This document shows positions 24,986-32,053 of a stretch of 32,053 bases of DNA, piece after piece. The stretch is from contig JAIFKV010000202.1 of assembly GCA_020049415.1 (NCBI GenBank), positions 1 through 32,053 of the forward strand. Reading direction: 5' to 3'. Every line of letters begins with the position of its first letter. Position 1 is the first letter of the stretch. A program made the position numbers and the translations under genes. This stretch comes from Betaproteobacteria bacterium. Lineage in GTDB: Bacteria; Pseudomonadota; Gammaproteobacteria; Burkholderiales; Thiobacillaceae. The notes under the pieces were generated by a model. It worked only from the letters and a program-made list of their open reading frames with translations. It did no database searches and had not been told where the DNA came from.

Positions 24986-27900
24986 TCATCTGCTGGGAAC
25001 GGATGGGTCGGGCGGCAACTCGCGCTGCACCGCCGCGAGAAAACTTTCCGTCTTCGTGGCCAGTTCCAGCGCCAGCCCGAAAGCCTCCAGCCGGCCTTGG
25101 CGCGCCAACTCTTCCACCCGTTTGGCGAAGGCTCGCAAGTCGTGCGCCTGCATCGCGCCCACTGCGCTGGCAAGACTATGCGCCGCGAAAGCCAGGTCTG
25201 CGTGGTTACTCTGCGCGACCGCCGCCCGCAATTTCTCCGGCGTGCCCCGATGGCTGCTCAGCAATGCGGCCAGCAGCTTGTGGATAAAAGCCTGGCGACC
25301 ATTGAAATGCGCCATCAACGCCGCCCGATCAATGAACGCTGCCAAGGTCGGGCAAAGCGGCTCGTCGAGCGGCGATGCATCGGCCGCTACGCCTGGCTCT
25401 GGAGCCTTGACTGACTGCGCGGGCCGGGACGGTTCGGTCTCCAGTATTGCCTCGTTTTTCGTCGGATGACGGGCAAATCGCTGGATCACCGACAGCAATT
25501 CATCCAGCACGATGGGCTTGGCGACGTGCGCGACCATGCCGCTGGCAAGGCAACGCTCGCGCTCCTCCGCCATGGCATGGGCGGTGACCCCGACGACCGG
25601 CAGATTCGGCGCAATTTCGCGCAACTGACGGGTCAGTTGATGACCATCCATTACCGGCATGTGAATGTCGGTCAGTACGATGTCCCAAGCGGATTCGCCC
25701 TCGTGGCGGATGACATCCAGAGCTTGCTGGCCGTTTTCGACACAACGCAGGATGATCCCCTGCATCGTCAGCAGATCTTCCAGCACCATCCGATTGACCG
25801 CATTGTCCTCCGCCGTCAGCACGCGCACGCCGGCCAGCGATTGGCGCGTCGGCACTCCCGATGCGGGCGCCTCGGCGCGGCCCACGGCGGCGGGCGCGGG
25901 AACAGCGCTCAGCGCCAGATGCACCTCGAACACGCTGCCCAGATTCGGCGTGCTGTCGACGCGTATTTCACCGCCCATCAAATCCACCAGTCGATGGGTA
26001 ATGGCCAACCCCAGCCCGGTGCCGCCAAAACGTCGAGTGATGCTGCCATCGCCCTGTTCGAACGGCTTGAACAGATTGTTGACCAGCTCTGGCGCCATGC
26101 CGATGCCGGTATCGCTTACCCGGAACACAATGCGATCCGATTCGCGCCGGGCGGACAGCACCACCTCGCCGCGTTCGGTGAATTTGATCGCATTGCCGAC
26201 CAGATTGATCAGAATCTGCGCGATGCGTAAAGGATCTCCCTGGAACCAGGGCGGCAGCGCTTCATCCACCTCGATGCGCAGCAAAAAACCCTTGCTAGAA
26301 GCGCGGTCGGAACACATCACCGAAACATGTTGCAGGATGCGTTCAAGCTGCACGGCAACCGCATCAATGCGCAGCTTGCCGGCTTCGATCTTCGAAAAAT
26401 CGAGAATGTCGTTGACGATGCCAAGCAGCAACTGACCAGACTCAAACACCTGATCGAACAGCCGTTTGCCCTGCGAATCGTGCTTGATTTGCTGCCCGAC
26501 CTGGGCAAAACCGAGTATGCCGTTGAGCGGCGTGCGGATTTCATGGCTCATGTTGGCAAGAAACTCGCTTTTCATCCGCGCGAATCGCTCCGCGTCCCGC
26601 AACGCCAGCTGCAGCGTTTCCTGGGTGTGCTTGAACTCGGTAATGTCCTGCACGAAGCCCTCCGCGACCAGGTAGCGGTCATTTTCGCGGGTGATGATAT
26701 CGACCCGCTCACGCACCCATTTGGTCTGCTCGGCGAGGATGATGCGGTATTCGATGTCGTACAGCCGGCCTTGCCTGGCGCCTTCCCAGGCGCTTTCAGC
26801 CCTGGCCAGATCGTCTGGATGAATGCGCTCGACCAGGCTGTCTATTGTTACCCGCGAGCCCGGCTGCATGGCAAAGATGCCATAGGTTTCGTCAGACCAG
26901 GTCAACCCGCCATCCGCCAGTTGCAGCTGCCAACTGCCCAGGCGGGCAATCGACTGGGTGCGCGTCAGTTGCGCTTGCAGCATCTTGATCGGGGTAATGT
27001 CGAAAGCGATGCCCAGCAGCGAATGTGGCTTCCCGGAGGCATCCAGCAAGGGCAGCTTGGTGGTCAGATAATCATGCCGACGGCCATCGTGGTGCGGCAC
27101 ATTTTCCTCAAACGTGATCGGCGCGGCGGCGGTAATTGCGCGCTGGTCAATCTGGCGGATGGCTTCCGCCACCGCGGATGGATACAAATCCAGGTCGGTG
27201 CGCCCGAGCACCCACGCCTTGGAAACGCCGACTTCCTTTTCATAACGCTGATTGACGGTCAAATAACGGCCGTCCAGATCCTTGATGAACAACAGCGCCG
27301 GCAAGGTATCGATGATGACTTCAAGTTGTCTCCGACTGGTCTCCAGTTGACGGGTGCGCTGCTCGACGCGTTGCTCCAGGGTTTCGTTGAGCTCGCGCAA
27401 TTGATCACTGGCATTGCGCTGGCGAGTGATGTCGCGAAAGTAGCCTACCGTGCCGAGCAAAACGCCGTCCTTGTCATGCACCGGCGCTTTGTAGGTTTCA
27501 ATCCAGAACCGATAGCCACTCTTCTCGTAAGGCTCCTCGACGAATTTTTGCGTACGGCTGGCCATCACTTCCCGATCGTCGGCATCGTACTTGGCGGCCA
27601 GGTCGGCCGGCCACAGATCAAAGTTGTTCTTGCCGATGACACTGGCTCTGGGCCGCTCACCCAGGGTTTCGAGCAGCGCGATATTGGCCGCTCGCAGCCG
27701 GCAATCGGTGTCCTTGAACCAGATGGCGAACGGCAGGTTATCGATCATCGCCAGAAAACTGCTTCGGCTTTCGGACAGTTGCCGTTCCAATGCCAGACGA
27801 TTGCTGATATCGCGGGTGAAAACAAAAAAACGTTGGTCCGGTTCGGCGACATAACTGACGCTGGCTTCCACCGGCCAGATGTGGCCATCTTTGGCTCGGT

Positions 27901-30220
27901 GCTGAGTTTCAAATCGATTCCAGCCCTGACCAAGCGTGCGCTCAAAATGTCCATTGACTTCCACCTCCGTCCCGTCCGGCTTTAGATCGTGAATGCGCAT
28001 GCCAAGCAACTCTTCGCGGCTGTAACCGGAAAGCCGGACATAGACATCGTTGACTTCCAACAATCGGCCTTGCATATCGGCCATGAAGAAACCATCCGCC
28101 GAGGTGTCCACCACGCTGCGAAACAGCCGCTCACGTTCGCGCAAAGCCGCTTCGTCCAGCTTGCGTTGAATGATGCCGGCAAGCGCGTTGGCGGCGGCGG
28201 TGAGGAATTCTTCCTTTTGCGCATTGGCTTGAAAACCGAGTGGCAGATACAGGACCAACACCCCCAGCAAGACTTCGCCCGCCAACAGCGGAATGCTGTA
28301 ATGGCCGTGATCGACAATGCCTGGATAAACAACCTCGTGCCGCGCATCGATACACGCGGAATACTGCACTTGCCGACTGACCGCGGCCCGACCGCAATGG
28401 CATCGCCCCAAGGCCAGCCGCGAGCAGAGGCCGAGAATCTCCGCCGGCAGCCCTTGTTCAACAACCAGATGCAGGTTGTTTTGCAGCGTATCCATCAGGA
28501 AGACGCCGCCCTTGGGCAGAACAGACAGCCAGGAAAGCGACAGAATTCGGCGCAGACAACGATCCAGCACGTCTTCCAGAGAACCTTTGGCAAAACCGTC
28601 CTCAAGCAATTTCCGCAATACCTTTTGCCGTTCGCGGTCGCGTTCGAGCATCACCTCGTTTTCTTTGGCGGTGGTGATGTCGCGCCAGATGCAGTGCAGC
28701 ATCGGGCGATCTTGTATGGTGATCGACGACAGCGTGACCTCAGCAATAAACCGGCTGCCGTCCGATCGTTTGTGCGCCCAATCAAAGCGATGAGTGCCGC
28801 GTTGCTTGGCAATACGCATCATTTCCGCCGACTTGATGGCCGAAGGTACGCCATCCGGCTGGGTTTCCGGTGAGATGTCCGCCGGATGCGTACCGAGAAT
28901 CTCGGCTTTGTCCGGACTGCCCAGCAACTCGACGGCAGCCTGGTTGCAGTCGACGAATCGATCATCCTCGATCAGTAATCTTGGGTCGGGCGACTGATCG
29001 AACAAGCCACGAAAACGCGCATCGCTCTGCCGCAACGCGCGCTCCATCCGCTTGCGCTCGGTAATATCGGTGTTGATGCCTATCAGACGGCGCGGTTGCA
29101 GCGGATGCCCCTCGGTGTCGCGGGCCAACGAAGCGCGCGACAGAATATCGGCCCAGCTGCCGTCCTTGCGGTGCATGCGAATTTCGATTTCAAATTTGTC
29201 GCCCCGCCCCGCCAGATAGTCTTCGACACCCTGCATCACAGCAGCCTTGTCGTCGGCATGCATCCACTTTGCCCAACCCGCGAAGGTCGGCTCGACAACA
29301 TCGTCATCGCTATAACCCAGCATGCTTTTCCAACCTGCCGAGCAGAACACAGAGCCGCTGTCGAGATTCCAGTCCCAGGTGCCATCCTTGACGCCTTCGG
29401 TCGCCAGGCGCAGACGTTCTTCGCTGATCTTGACCTCGGTCTGCGCCGTTTTAAGCGCGCTGATATCTTCCAGGCCGACGATGAGCCGCGTCGCCTGACC
29501 GAATTGAATCGGATGCAAACTGATGCGAGCCGGAAAATGACTGCCATCGTGGCGCAAAGCGAGCAACTCGACGCCGTCCGCAAACCCGCTGCGCTGTTGC
29601 GGCGCACACTGCTCCACCGCGAAATACCCGGCAGTCGACTGGTGATCTTCGGCGGCAACCAGTTGTTCCACATTCAGCCCGACCAGCCGCCCCGACGGAT
29701 AGCCAAGCATCGCCTCGGCGCGGTGATTGGCGCTCAAAATGCGGCCATCCTGAGCAACCACCAACAGCGGATTCGGTCCGGCCTCGAAGACCACTCCGCG
29801 CCAGGCTTCGCTTTCGGCCAACTGTTTTTTTAGCCGCTGGCGCTCCAGCAGGTCATGCACTTTGACTTTCAACCCGCGCGGCTTGAACGGCTTTACCAGC
29901 ACAGCGTTGGCGCCACGTTGCAACCATTCCAGTTCGGTTTCTTCCGCGTCATCGGCGGTGACGACAATCACCGGAATATCCCGAGTCAGCGCATCGACGC
30001 GCAGTTGACGCAGCACGTCGCGGCCATGCAGACCGGGCGGGGCCGGATCGAGCAGAACCAGATCGGGAAGATTCGCCGTATGGCGATCAGTCAACCCGAC
30101 ATCAGCGTCCTCCGCCCAGCGCAAAATATATTCACCTTCCAATAACGAAGATAACAATTGCCTGTTCGCCGCCGCATCGCCGAAGCTCAGGACAATGGGT
30201 TTTTCCGATGGTTCTGACAT
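24986..30220 (-). CDS. Giant multi-PAS hybrid histidine kinase B (REC-PAS/GAF-HisKA-HATPase-REC-HPt)
   Basis: The product has 1744 residues; the ATG at 30220 has GAGGAAA upstream. Order: N-terminal receiver (about 8-125, [17 protein letters not shown]); PAS domains at about 135-515; GAF at about 535-690; four PAS domains at about 700-1210; HisKA with H1226 in [11 protein letters not shown]; HATPase ([26 protein letters not shown]); second receiver ([12 protein letters not shown]); HPt with [12 protein letters not shown]. No membrane segment is evident. It forms a phosphorelay kinase able to send phosphate through the HPt to separate receivers, such as the regulator at 18396-19517. It is the first gene of the operon. 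It shares domain order and extended identity with kinase A but has an intact central PAS and one additional PAS. Input signals are unknown. Confidence 0.92.
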   Translation of the reverse strand: MSEPSEKPIVLSFGDAAANRQLLSSLLEGEYILRWAEDADVGLTDRHTANLPDLVLLDPAPPGLHGRDVLRQLRVDALTRDIPVIVVTADDAEETELEWLQRGANAVLVKPFKPRGLKVKVHDLLERQRLKKQLAESEAWRGVVFEAGPNPLLVVAQDGRILSANHRAEAMLGYPSGRLVGLNVEQLVAAEDHQSTAGYFAVEQCAPQQRSGFADGVELLALRHDGSHFPARISLHPIQFGQATRLIVGLEDISALKTAQTEVKISEERLRLATEGVKDGTWDWNLDSGSVFCSAGWKSMLGYSDDDVVEPTFAGWAKWMHADDKAAVMQGVEDYLAGRGDKFEIEIRMHRKDGSWADILSRASLARDTEGHPLQPRRLIGINTDITERKRMERALRQSDARFRGLFDQSPDPRLLIEDDRFVDCNQAAVELLGSPDKAEILGTHPADISPETQPDGVPSAIKSAEMMRIAKQRGTHRFDWAHKRSDGSRFIAEVTLSSITIQDRPMLHCIWRDITTAKENEVMLERDRERQKVLRKLLEDGFAKGSLEDVLDRCLRRILSLSWLSVLPKGGVFLMDTLQNNLHLVVEQGLPAEILGLCSRLALGRCHCGRAAVSRQVQYSACIDARHEVVYPGIVDHGHYSIPLLAGEVLLGVLVLYLPLGFQANAQKEEFLTAAANALAGIIQRKLDEAALRERERLFRSVVDTSADGFFMADMQGRLLEVNDVYVRLSGYSREELLGMRIHDLKPDGTEVEVNGHFERTLGQGWNRFETQHRAKDGHIWPVEASVSYVAEPDQRFFVFTRDISNRLALERQLSESRSSFLAMIDNLPFAIWFKDTDCRLRAANIALLETLGERPRASVIGKNNFDLWPADLAAKYDADDREVMASRTQKFVEEPYEKSGYRFWIETYKAPVHDKDGVLLGTVGYFRDITRQRNASDQLRELNETLEQRVEQRTRQLETSRRQLEVIIDTLPALLFIKDLDGRYLTVNQRYEKEVGVSKAWVLGRTDLDLYPSAVAEAIRQIDQRAITAAAPITFEENVPHHDGRRHDYLTTKLPLLDASGKPHSLLGIAFDITPIKMLQAQLTRTQSIARLGSWQLQLADGGLTWSDETYGIFAMQPGSRVTIDSLVERIHPDDLARAESAWEGARQGRLYDIEYRIILAEQTKWVRERVDIITRENDRYLVAEGFVQDITEFKHTQETLQLALRDAERFARMKSEFLANMSHEIRTPLNGILGFAQVGQQIKHDSQGKRLFDQVFESGQLLLGIVNDILDFSKIEAGKLRIDAVAVQLERILQHVSVMCSDRASSKGFLLRIEVDEALPPWFQGDPLRIAQILINLVGNAIKFTERGEVVLSARRESDRIVFRVSDTGIGMAPELVNNLFKPFEQGDGSITRRFGGTGLGLAITHRLVDLMGGEIRVDSTPNLGSVFEVHLALSAVPAPAAVGRAEAPASGVPTRQSLAGVRVLTAEDNAVNRMVLEDLLTMQGIILRCVENGQQALDVIRHEGESAWDIVLTDIHMPVMDGHQLTRQLREIAPNLPVVGVTAHAMAEERERCLASGMVAHVAKPIVLDELLSVIQRFARHPTKNEAILETEPSRPAQSVKAPEPGVAADASPLDEPLCPTLAAFIDRAALMAHFNGRQAFIHKLLAALLSSHRGTPEKLRAAVAQSNHADLAFAAHSLASAVGAMQAHDLRAFAKRVEELARQGRLEAFGLALELATKTESFLAAVQRELPPDPSVPSR

Positions 30221-30469
30221 CTCTGATTTCCTCGTATTTGTATCGGCGACTTTACTTTGAGTTGGCCAGGACTCCTAGGAGCACAACCCTAAGCCGATAA
30301 AAGTTGGAATCACACAGGCAAAACAAACCCTCGGCCTGGCTCAGATGAAGAGTGGATTAACGCCAGCCCGGTAACCGTCGGCTGGTCGTCTCAACACGCC
30401 TGCCCCTTGCTCGACCGCAACCGACAAGAGAATTTACCCAAGTTAAATCCTGCTTAATCCAATAGGGTC

Positions 30470-30733
30470 ATGCCTAAACAGGCTCAGCCTGTGCAACCAT
30501 GTCGACCTCGCAATGAAATTGCCCAGAACCTCATGTCAGACCGTTGGCTATCCGTTGAAGAAATTGCAGCTCATCTGGGGGTCAGCAAGGACACGATTTA
30601 CGTCTGGACCGCCAAGAAGCGCATACCAGCGCATCGTGTCGGGCGACTTTGGAAATTCCAGAAGAGCGAGATCGACGACTGGGTCAAAGCCGGCGGCGCG
30701 GGGGAAGCGCCTGAAAATTCCGAAGGAAGCTGA
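30470..30733 (+). CDS. Excisionase-family helix-turn-helix protein at the head of a BREX locus
   Basis: The product has 87 residues from the ATG at 30470; an in-frame ATG at 30533 would give 66 residues beginning MSDRWLSVEEIAAHLGVSK. Neither has a convincing ribosome-binding site. The core (about 22-75) is a MerR/excisionase-type HTH: WLSVEEIAAHLGVSKDTIYVW, then IPAHRVGRLWKFQKSEIDDWV. The stop TGA shares its last base with the brxA start (TGATG), so the genes are translationally coupled. It may regulate the BREX operon or be a DNA-binding partner; it is not the WYL-type BrxR regulator. The charged tail GEAPENSEGS looks disordered. Confidence 0.82.
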   Translation: MPKQAQPVQPCRPRNEIAQNLMSDRWLSVEEIAAHLGVSKDTIYVWTAKKRIPAHRVGRLWKFQKSEIDDWVKAGGAGEAPENSEGS

Positions 30734-31353
30734 TGGGCGCCGCGCGATACCGCCTTTCCTTCACCACCGGCGGCCTGTTTTCTCAGGAATCCGCCATGGT
30801 CGCAGGACTTTTCTTGCGAAACCGCGACTGGTTGTCGACCCGTGAGCAAGTGCAGTCTGACAACCTCCTGCAGGTGCGGACGGCGTCCGCAGCACTCCGT
30901 ATCAGCAAGGAAATAGTCTCACGCCTGGAACTGCTCACAATTCCAGAACTAGAGTGCATCGTTGGCGGTAGCATCCGCGAACGCAGCTATCTGCTCTGGA
31001 GCGCAACCTGCCGCCGCTATGATTTCATTCGCGACTTTGCTGTTGAGGTCTTGCGCGAGTATTTCGTCACGTTGCGGCAAGACCTGCACCTGAAGGACTT
31101 CGACGCGTTTTTCAATGGCAAAGCACTGTGGCATGAGGAGCTGGACAACACAGCGCCCTCCACGCAAAACAAGCTACGCCAGAACCTTTTTCGGATGCTA
31201 CGGGAGGCGGATCTGATTTCAGCACAGCACGTCATTCAGCCAGCCATGCTGACGCCACGCATTGCCAGCCTACTGGCCAAGCAAGGCCGCGAGGCTTTCT
31301 TGATTTATCCGCTGTCAGATACCGACATCAACAAGTGGCTGCATGAGTCATAA
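30733..31353 (+). CDS. brxA: BREX protein BrxA (DUF1819)
   Basis: The product has 206 residues, the usual BrxA length. Characteristic stretches include YRLSFTTGGLFSQESAMVA, NLLQVRTASAALRISKEIVSRL, LECIVGGSIRERSYLLWSATCRRYDFIRDFAVEVLRE (as adjoining blocks) and the C-terminal FLIYPLSDTDINKWL. BrxA is a small helical DNA-binding protein of type I BREX systems, which block phage replication and methylate host DNA. GAAGGA at 30722-30727 supports the ATG at 30733, which overlaps the HTH gene stop by one base. brxB follows after 17 bases, in the standard order. Confidence 0.93.
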   Translation: MGAARYRLSFTTGGLFSQESAMVAGLFLRNRDWLSTREQVQSDNLLQVRTASAALRISKEIVSRLELLTIPELECIVGGSIRERSYLLWSATCRRYDFIRDFAVEVLREYFVTLRQDLHLKDFDAFFNGKALWHEELDNTAPSTQNKLRQNLFRMLREADLISAQHVIQPAMLTPRIASLLAKQGREAFLIYPLSDTDINKWLHES

Positions 31354-31370
31354 ACCATGCGCTATAAACC

Positions 31371-31982
31371 ATGATCCGCAACATCCGACGCGAATCCATC
31401 GCCACACGCTTTGAACACTTGCTGAAAGTGGTCGCCAACCCGCGTTTCCTGAAGATGGAGGGTCTGGGCAACGAGGTGCCATTCTTCATCTGCGACTTCA
31501 GCCCGGCAGAAGCGGTGGAAATGAACCGATTGCAGAGGCAACTGGCAAACCGGCTGAACCAGCAAGGGCTGCGCATTCTGGAAATCAACCTCTATGACTT
31601 GTCCATCGAACTCATGCAGGCAGAGGGCGATTGGGATTGGTATCTCGCTGAAGAAGCGGGCATGACCAAGGAAAAGCTGCTGGAAAACATTCAGTCCATG
31701 CTGGATGTGGAGCATGTGCTGGTTCCCGCCATGGTCAATCGTATGGCTGAAGGGCCATTTGATGTCCTGTTCATATCCGGCGTGGGCGAGGTCTTTCCGT
31801 ATATCCGTTCCCACAACGTGCTTAACAACCTGCAAAAAGCAGCCAAGCTCCAGCCGACAGTGCTGTTCTTTCCTGGCGATTATTCCCATTCAATCGCAGC
31901 CGGCGCGTCACTCGATTTGTTCGGCCGCTTGCGCGACGACAAGTACTACCGGGCATTCAACATTTACGACTATCAGGTCTAA
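31371..31982 (+). CDS. brxB: BREX protein BrxB (DUF1788)
   Basis: The product has 203 residues, the normal BrxB length. It shows RFEHLLKVVANPRFLKMEGLGNEVPFFICDF in adjoining blocks, LRILEINLYDLSIELM, FDVLFISGVGEVFPYIRSHNVLNNLQ and LFFPGDYSH, all typical of DUF1788. Its biochemical role in BREX is not established. Its place between brxA and brxC fits the type I order brxA-brxB-brxC-pglX-pglZ-brxL. The start was chosen at the ATG at 31371; a ribosome-binding site is weak there. Confidence 0.93.
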   Translation: MIRNIRRESIATRFEHLLKVVANPRFLKMEGLGNEVPFFICDFSPAEAVEMNRLQRQLANRLNQQGLRILEINLYDLSIELMQAEGDWDWYLAEEAGMTKEKLLENIQSMLDVEHVLVPAMVNRMAEGPFDVLFISGVGEVFPYIRSHNVLNNLQKAAKLQPTVLFFPGDYSHSIAAGASLDLFGRLRDDKYYRAFNIYDYQV

Positions 31983-32000
31983 GCGCAGGGCAAGGGAAAA

Positions 32001-32053
32001 ATGGAACTCAAAACGATATTTGAGCGGGATGTCAGCCGGCCCATTGAAGGCGT
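32001..32053 (+). CDS. brxC: BREX protein BrxC, first codons (cut by window edge)
   Basis: Only 17 codons and part of the next are visible. The ATG at 32001 has AAGGGA about 4 bases upstream. The reading MELKTIFERDVSRPIEG matches the conserved start of BrxC, a large P-loop ATPase of BREX. The position 18 bases after brxB supports this. The rest lies outside the window. Confidence 0.82.
   Translation, partial: MELKTIFERDVSRPIEG

Noticed and set aside
26327..27985. Open frame of 552 codons on the + strand opposite kinase B
   Set aside because: It is a shadow of the GC-rich kinase gene: rich in Gln/Arg/His, no recognisable domain, no ribosome-binding site, and fully inside a well-supported coding region.
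30272..30281. CTCCTAGGAG palindrome in the gap before the BREX genes, and a TATCGGC/GCCGATA inverted repeat around it (30241-30299)
   Set aside because: Both are short enough to be chance; there is no repetition, and neither is placed clearly relative to a promoter.
1..32053. CRISPR array, tRNA or rRNA genes
   Set aside because: No regularly spaced direct repeats and no cloverleaf or rRNA signature were found by eye; a short degenerate tRNA could still be missed.

Overview
The window looks like part of the chromosome of a GC-rich betaproteobacterium with a sulfur-oxidising, environment-sensing lifestyle. This is inferred from the hemC-hemD-hemX-hemY run, a UbiD decarboxylase, an ETHE1-type persulfide dioxygenase with rhodaneses, a SoxY/SoxZ pair and very large PAS-rich hybrid kinases. 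No rRNA, tRNA or CRISPR array was seen. The genus cannot be fixed from sequence alone.

Layout. 1-2.1 kb (+): the 3' end of a persulfide dioxygenase, a membrane-anchored rhodanese, a strong terminator, and an HDOD-domain signalling protein. 2.3-5.3 kb (-): lipoprotein, ubiD, and a double cyclic-nucleotide-binding/rhodanese fusion. 5.4-12.5 kb: a likely sensory and sulfur module. It comprises a TonB-dependent receptor, a substrate-binding protein with no permease, and a hybrid histidine kinase (all -). Divergent from them are soxY-soxZ (+), followed by a convergent LuxR-type response regulator (-). A perfect 20-bp palindrome lies between the receptor and soxY. Two near-identical MITE-like elements bracket the kinase and binding-protein genes. 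12.6-14.6 kb: an SDR-family protein and a divergent ferredoxin-reductase-like flavoprotein. 14.7-17.8 kb (-): the overlapping operon hemC-hemD-hemX-hemY, with a hemY cut down to its N-terminal domain. 17.9-18.35 kb (+): an exported thioredoxin-fold protein.

18.4-30.2 kb (-): one long signalling operon. Two giant paralogous PAS/GAF hybrid kinases, each with a receiver and an HPt domain, are followed by a broken HD-GYP response regulator and then a receiver protein with an unassigned C-terminus. The downstream kinase carries a PAS domain read out of frame between two compensating deletions. 30.5-32.05 kb (+): the start of a type I BREX phage-defence locus: an excisionase-like HTH protein, brxA, brxB and the first codons of brxC, which continues past the window.

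The most notable signals are: a SoxY whose GGCGG terminus appears to have been lost through a one-base change; the MITE pair; the palindromic candidate operator in the SoxYZ sensory module; the cluster of internal deletions in the kinase operon; and the BREX boundary.
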